A stretch of 64,000 nucleotides of DNA from Sciurus carolinensis (lineage: Eukaryota; Chordata; Mammalia; Rodentia; Sciuridae): the NCBI RefSeq assembly GCF_902686445.1, contig NC_062227.1, forward strand, positions 23,118,777 through 23,182,776. Direction: 5' to 3'. The position numbers and the translations under genes were made by a program. The notes beneath the pieces were generated by a model. The model was not told the origin of the DNA, searched no databases, and saw only the letters and a program-made list of their open reading frames with translations. Of the stretch, positions 60,939 through 64,000 are shown one piece after another; position 1 is the stretch's first letter, and each line of letters opens with the position of its first letter.

Positions 60939-61316
60939 GTGTTAGTCAGTTTTTCATCACTGTAACCAAGTATGTAACAAGAACAACTTAGAGGAGGAAA
61001 AGTTCATTTTGGGATCATAGTTTTAGAGATTCAGTCCATGGTTGGCTTGGTGGGGGAGTGCTGCTCACTTCATTGTGACAAGGAAGCAAAGAGAGAGAAA
61101 AATAAAGGGGCCACAATAAAAATAAACCCTCCCAGGGCATGCCCCCTGTGACCTACTTCCTTCAGCCATGCACCACCTGCATACAGTTACCACCCAGTCT
61201 ATTCAAACAAGGGTGGACTGACTATGTTACAGCTCTCACAATCTAATCGTTTACCTCTGATCATTCTTGCATGAACACAGAAGCTCTGGGTGTACACCTC
61301 ATATCCAAACCGTAAC
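60939..61316 (-). mobile_element. 5' LTR of the MaLR element
   Basis: Starts TGTGTTAGTCAG and ends CCGTAACA on the plus strand. Clearly related to the left copy. Confidence 0.82.
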
Positions 61317-62942
61317 ATTGGCCAAAACGTACCTGGACAGGATTTTTGTAGGTGTGGATTTCCTGCAGAAACCATCATTCAGTGTAAAGAAAACAATATT
61401 CTGAGAAATAATTATTTATTACAAAAGGAGTTTCCTTATACTTATGGTGGTTTTTAATCCAATTTTTCATCACAGTTCAGAGAAGGTTGTCCTATTTTTG
61501 TGTCACATATTGTCAGGTTCATGCTTGAATGTTGTAATTATTTGTAAACAGTGACACTCAGTATAACACAGAATTGTTTTAGAATACAGTAATACAAACA
61601 GAGGTAAAAGATTTGTAGATTATCAAGTCATTGAAGCCACCATCTTTGAAGAGTGTTCTGCATACAGGAGTTTTATGGCCTTTTATGAAAAGCAGAGTCC
61701 TAGCTGGGACATCAAACTGACTACAGTCCCATCCATTGAGGGCGAGTCCAAATTCACCCATGACAGGATGAGTACAGAGAACTCTGACTAGGGATAACCA
61801 TGGTGAACAGTGTATAGAGAAAGGAAAGCAGGAGAAAACCCTAGCAGTGCATGTTGCCATCTTTCATGATGGCAGCAACCCTAAGTTCACCCATAACAAC
61901 TGGCTTCCTCCTGATTAAAAAGACCAAAAGTTCAGCCCAACTTTTTATGTGACTAGTGGACAAATTTCACCTGTGCAATAGAGAAATACCAATTGCCGAA
62001 AGAACAAAGGAACTTGGTGACAAGACATCCAGAGGCAATTTCTCATGTCAGATGTGATGTGCATTTGCATTCAGGCCAAATTTCATTCCAAGGCCCAGAG
62101 GCTTTACACATATAGACTGGATTATTCAAACACCTGAGGAAAGTCTGAAGACTCCAGTCACTCTCACAGTCTCTCTGGAACCTTGGAATAGGAAAAGTGT
62201 TGTTTTTTTTTTTGGTCCCTAAGCCAGCATCATCCCAGAGAGGGGATTGCTGTTTATGATTTTGTTTTTTTTAAACCCCATTTTGTGTACTCTAGTTTTT
62301 TGTTCTCACAGAAACCATGGTAACCTAACATCATGGCCATTTCCTATTCGTTTTCCCTATGCTACTTTGCTCAGCGAAGGCAGAAAATGCCTACGTGTGC
62401 ACTTTTGCACTGCAAATGACTGAAGTTCTGGTCAAGGAGATGACGGGGAAGTCCCTGATGGGAAAGTTGGTGTTCTACTAGAAGGGCCGCTTCTTCTTCC
62501 CACCTGTATGTGCCTGGGGTGCAGTGGTCACCCGTGAACATGAGGCAACACTCATGAGGACAAAAAGAAACCCAAGATTGCAGGCAAGAGACAGAAAGAG
62601 CCCCAGGTCCCCATGACACCTTTGGGCAGTGGAGCCCACCCCAAAGTTTCATTTCCAATCTTCTTTTTATGATAAAAATAAGTTCCTCTTTAGCTGTTTA
62701 TTTGGATTTGTTTTTGTCTAAGCATACCCTGTTTAATTCTATTATTGTTGTTCTTAATGTATGGTCTTCACTTTATACATGCATATGTGTTTCCCTGCAC
62801 ATAATAGTATGTAGAGAGAGAAATAAAGTCAATAATTTTGGTTATGTTGGAGGTACAGGGGTAATGTGGAAGGAGAAAAGAAAATGAAAAAAAAATAGTT
62901 AAAAGTAAAATTTAATAAAAGTCTTTGAAAGAATGTAACTGT
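61317..62942. other. unassigned stretch
   Basis: Contains a broken exon-like frame at 62374-62612, listed separately, and otherwise nothing I can assign. Confidence 0.3.
62374..62612 (+). pseudogene. possible broken coding fragment, unidentified
   Basis: One frame reads AKAENAYVCTFALQMTEVLV, continues KEMTGKSLMGKLVFY, stops at one TAG near 62480, then goes on KGRFFFPPVCAWGAVVT to a TGA at 62612. The composition looks protein-like on either side of the single stop. I do not recognise it, no splice or A-tail signal is clear, and the minus strand is also open, so it may be chance. Confidence 0.2.
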
Positions 62943-63142
62943 AGCCAGTCATGGTGGCTAATGCCTATAGTTCCAGCTATTTGGGAAGCTAACTCAGGAG
63001 GATTGCAAGTTCAAGGCCAGACTGAGCAATTTAATGAGAACCTACATCCAAGTAAAAAAATTAATAAAAAAGGAAGGGCTCGGACTGGGGATATAGCTCA
63101 GTTGGTAAAGAGCTTGCCCAAGGAAGGGCTGGGGGTAAAAAA
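62943..63142 (+). mobile_element. dimeric 7SL/ID SINE, diverged
   Basis: 'gccagtcatggtggctaatg', 'ttgggaagctaactcaggag', then 'ggactggggatatagctcag' and 'ttggtaaagagcttgccc'. The ID half appears truncated. Confidence 0.8.
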
Positions 63143-63380
63143 ATAAAAATGAAAAGAATTTTAAAAGGTCATAAATCATATCTATATTTTTATACACACA
63201 TATGTATGTATGTATATATTTGTATTTCATTGTTAACACTATATAATGACAAACATTTGAAGATAATTTTCAACCGAAAAGTTTTGATACTTGTAAAAAT
63301 GAAAATCTCTGAAGCTCTTGATAAGTGTTGATGTATGTATGTTGGTAAAGGTACATGTGTCTATATGTGTGTGTGTTATA

Positions 63381-63700
63381 CAGTTGGCCCTCTGACCTAT
63401 GGGTTTTGATTCTGTGGATTCAACCAACTATAGATCAAAAATATTTGGAAAAAAAATGTATCTGTAGTGAACATCTATATACTTCTTTCTTGTCATTATT
63501 CCTAAATGGTACAGTATGGCATCTATTTAAATAGCACTTACACTGTGTTAGGTACTGTAAGTAGTCTAGAGATGATGCAAAGTATACAAAAGGATGTGTG
63601 TAGGTTATATGCAAATACTCTGCCATTTTATACATGACTTGGGCATCCACAGATTTTGGTATTGGAGGTGTATCCAAGAACCAATTCCCTGTGACTACTG
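63381..63700 (+). mobile_element. MER2/Tigger-type DNA transposon remnant
   Basis: Begins CAGTTGGCCCTC, the family's terminal repeat. Then 'gattcaaccaactatagatc', 'tgtaagtagtctagagatga', 'tatgcaaatactctgccatt' and a decayed right end. Confidence 0.8.
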
Positions 63701-63709
63701 AGGAAACAG

Positions 63710-63712
<3 letters not shown>

Positions 63713-63755
<43 letters not shown>
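63713..63755. repeat. (TG)n microsatellite
   Basis: About 21 uninterrupted TG units. Confidence 0.95.
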
Positions 63756-63757
<2 letters not shown>

Positions 63758-64000
63758 AATGTAAATATGGTAGGATCCCATCTATTTTTATGTCTTTACA
63801 CAGGAAAAGCATTCTGATTGGATGGATGGGCACTAAAATGATAACAGCATTTATCATTTAGTCTTGGTTATGGTATTATGAGTCATTTTCTATCATAGTT
63901 TAATATTTACTTAAATATCCTAGTTTTTCTACATTGGCTTGATTTACCTATATAACATAAGAAAGTTAGGGAGGAAAAAAGCAAAGCTGTCCTCAAGGAG

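Larger units (their letters stand above)
59134..61316 (-). mobile_element. complete MaLR element (LTR-internal-LTR), antisense
   Basis: Two related LTRs (59134-59494 and 60939-61316) flank about 1.44 kb of internal sequence in the same orientation. The internal part matches THE1/MST-type internal DNA read in reverse. It starts 'aagtccaaattctcctctga' and ends 'ctactcttggtaccaatttc' right before the second LTR. MaLRs are non-autonomous relatives of ERVL and encode no pol. The internal piece has no significant open frame (a 123-codon minus-strand frame at 60021-60392 is unremarkable). I see no clear target duplication. Confidence 0.85.

Noticed and set aside
63435..63857. 140-codon minus-strand frame
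   Set aside because: It crosses a Tigger-type repeat and encodes the GT microsatellite as a Thr-His run, so it is not a gene.

Overview
The window looks like nuclear DNA of a rodent, most probably a squirrel-family species (Sciuridae). The evidence is the SINE content. There are several tRNA-derived ID elements, with the 'GGCTGGGGATRTGGCTCAGT...' box A region. There are also dimeric SINEs that join a 7SL-derived (B1-like) half to an ID half, the arrangement described as MEN-type in squirrels. The rest is typical mammalian intergenic or intronic sequence: L1 of several ages, MaLR LTRs, Tigger and MER5-like DNA transposons, MIR/L2 fragments and microsatellites. Bacterial-style long genes, rRNA and CRISPR are absent.

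Layout. 1-1575: the 3' end of a class II (betaretrovirus-like) ERV, with an env transmembrane subunit remnant, polypurine tract and LTR. 1576-11555: mostly unassigned sequence with a possible exon near 1957, MIR/L2 scraps, MaLR LTRs and an L1 3' end. 11560-12401: a broken Rpl7a retropseudogene. 13290-14500: an antisense L1 carrying an ID insertion. 14935-28918: a nested block. A sense L1 (15313 onward) was split first or second by a 1.04-kb solo LTR (17226-18264) and also by a 7.2-kb class II provirus (18687-25917). The provirus has paired LTRs about 5% diverged by hand count and a 6-bp target duplication. It keeps a tRNA-Lys-like primer site, gag with two zinc knuckles, an in-phase A AAA AAC frameshift site leading into a dUTPase frame, and remnants of protease, RT/RNase H and integrase. 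Its env is internally deleted. All its long frames are broken, so it reads as a defective genomic fossil.

28919-41000: old repeats plus the best candidate for a host gene. Two exons (34501-34621 and 40327-40523) join in phase to give a 105-residue protein with one membrane segment that I do not recognise. Inside this span, a MaLR LTR at 38463 carries a perfect 122-bp inverted copy of a segment about 0.43 kb upstream, flanked by an 8-bp direct repeat. This looks like a templated insertion.

41000-64000: antisense and sense L1 pieces, including a twin-primed inverted L1, dimeric SINEs, nested IDs, and a complete non-autonomous MaLR element (59134-61316) with both LTRs. The sequence ends in a Tigger-type element and a GT microsatellite. 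No promoter or CpG island is evident for the candidate gene; its 5' non-coding exon and promoter probably lie elsewhere in the window or beyond it.
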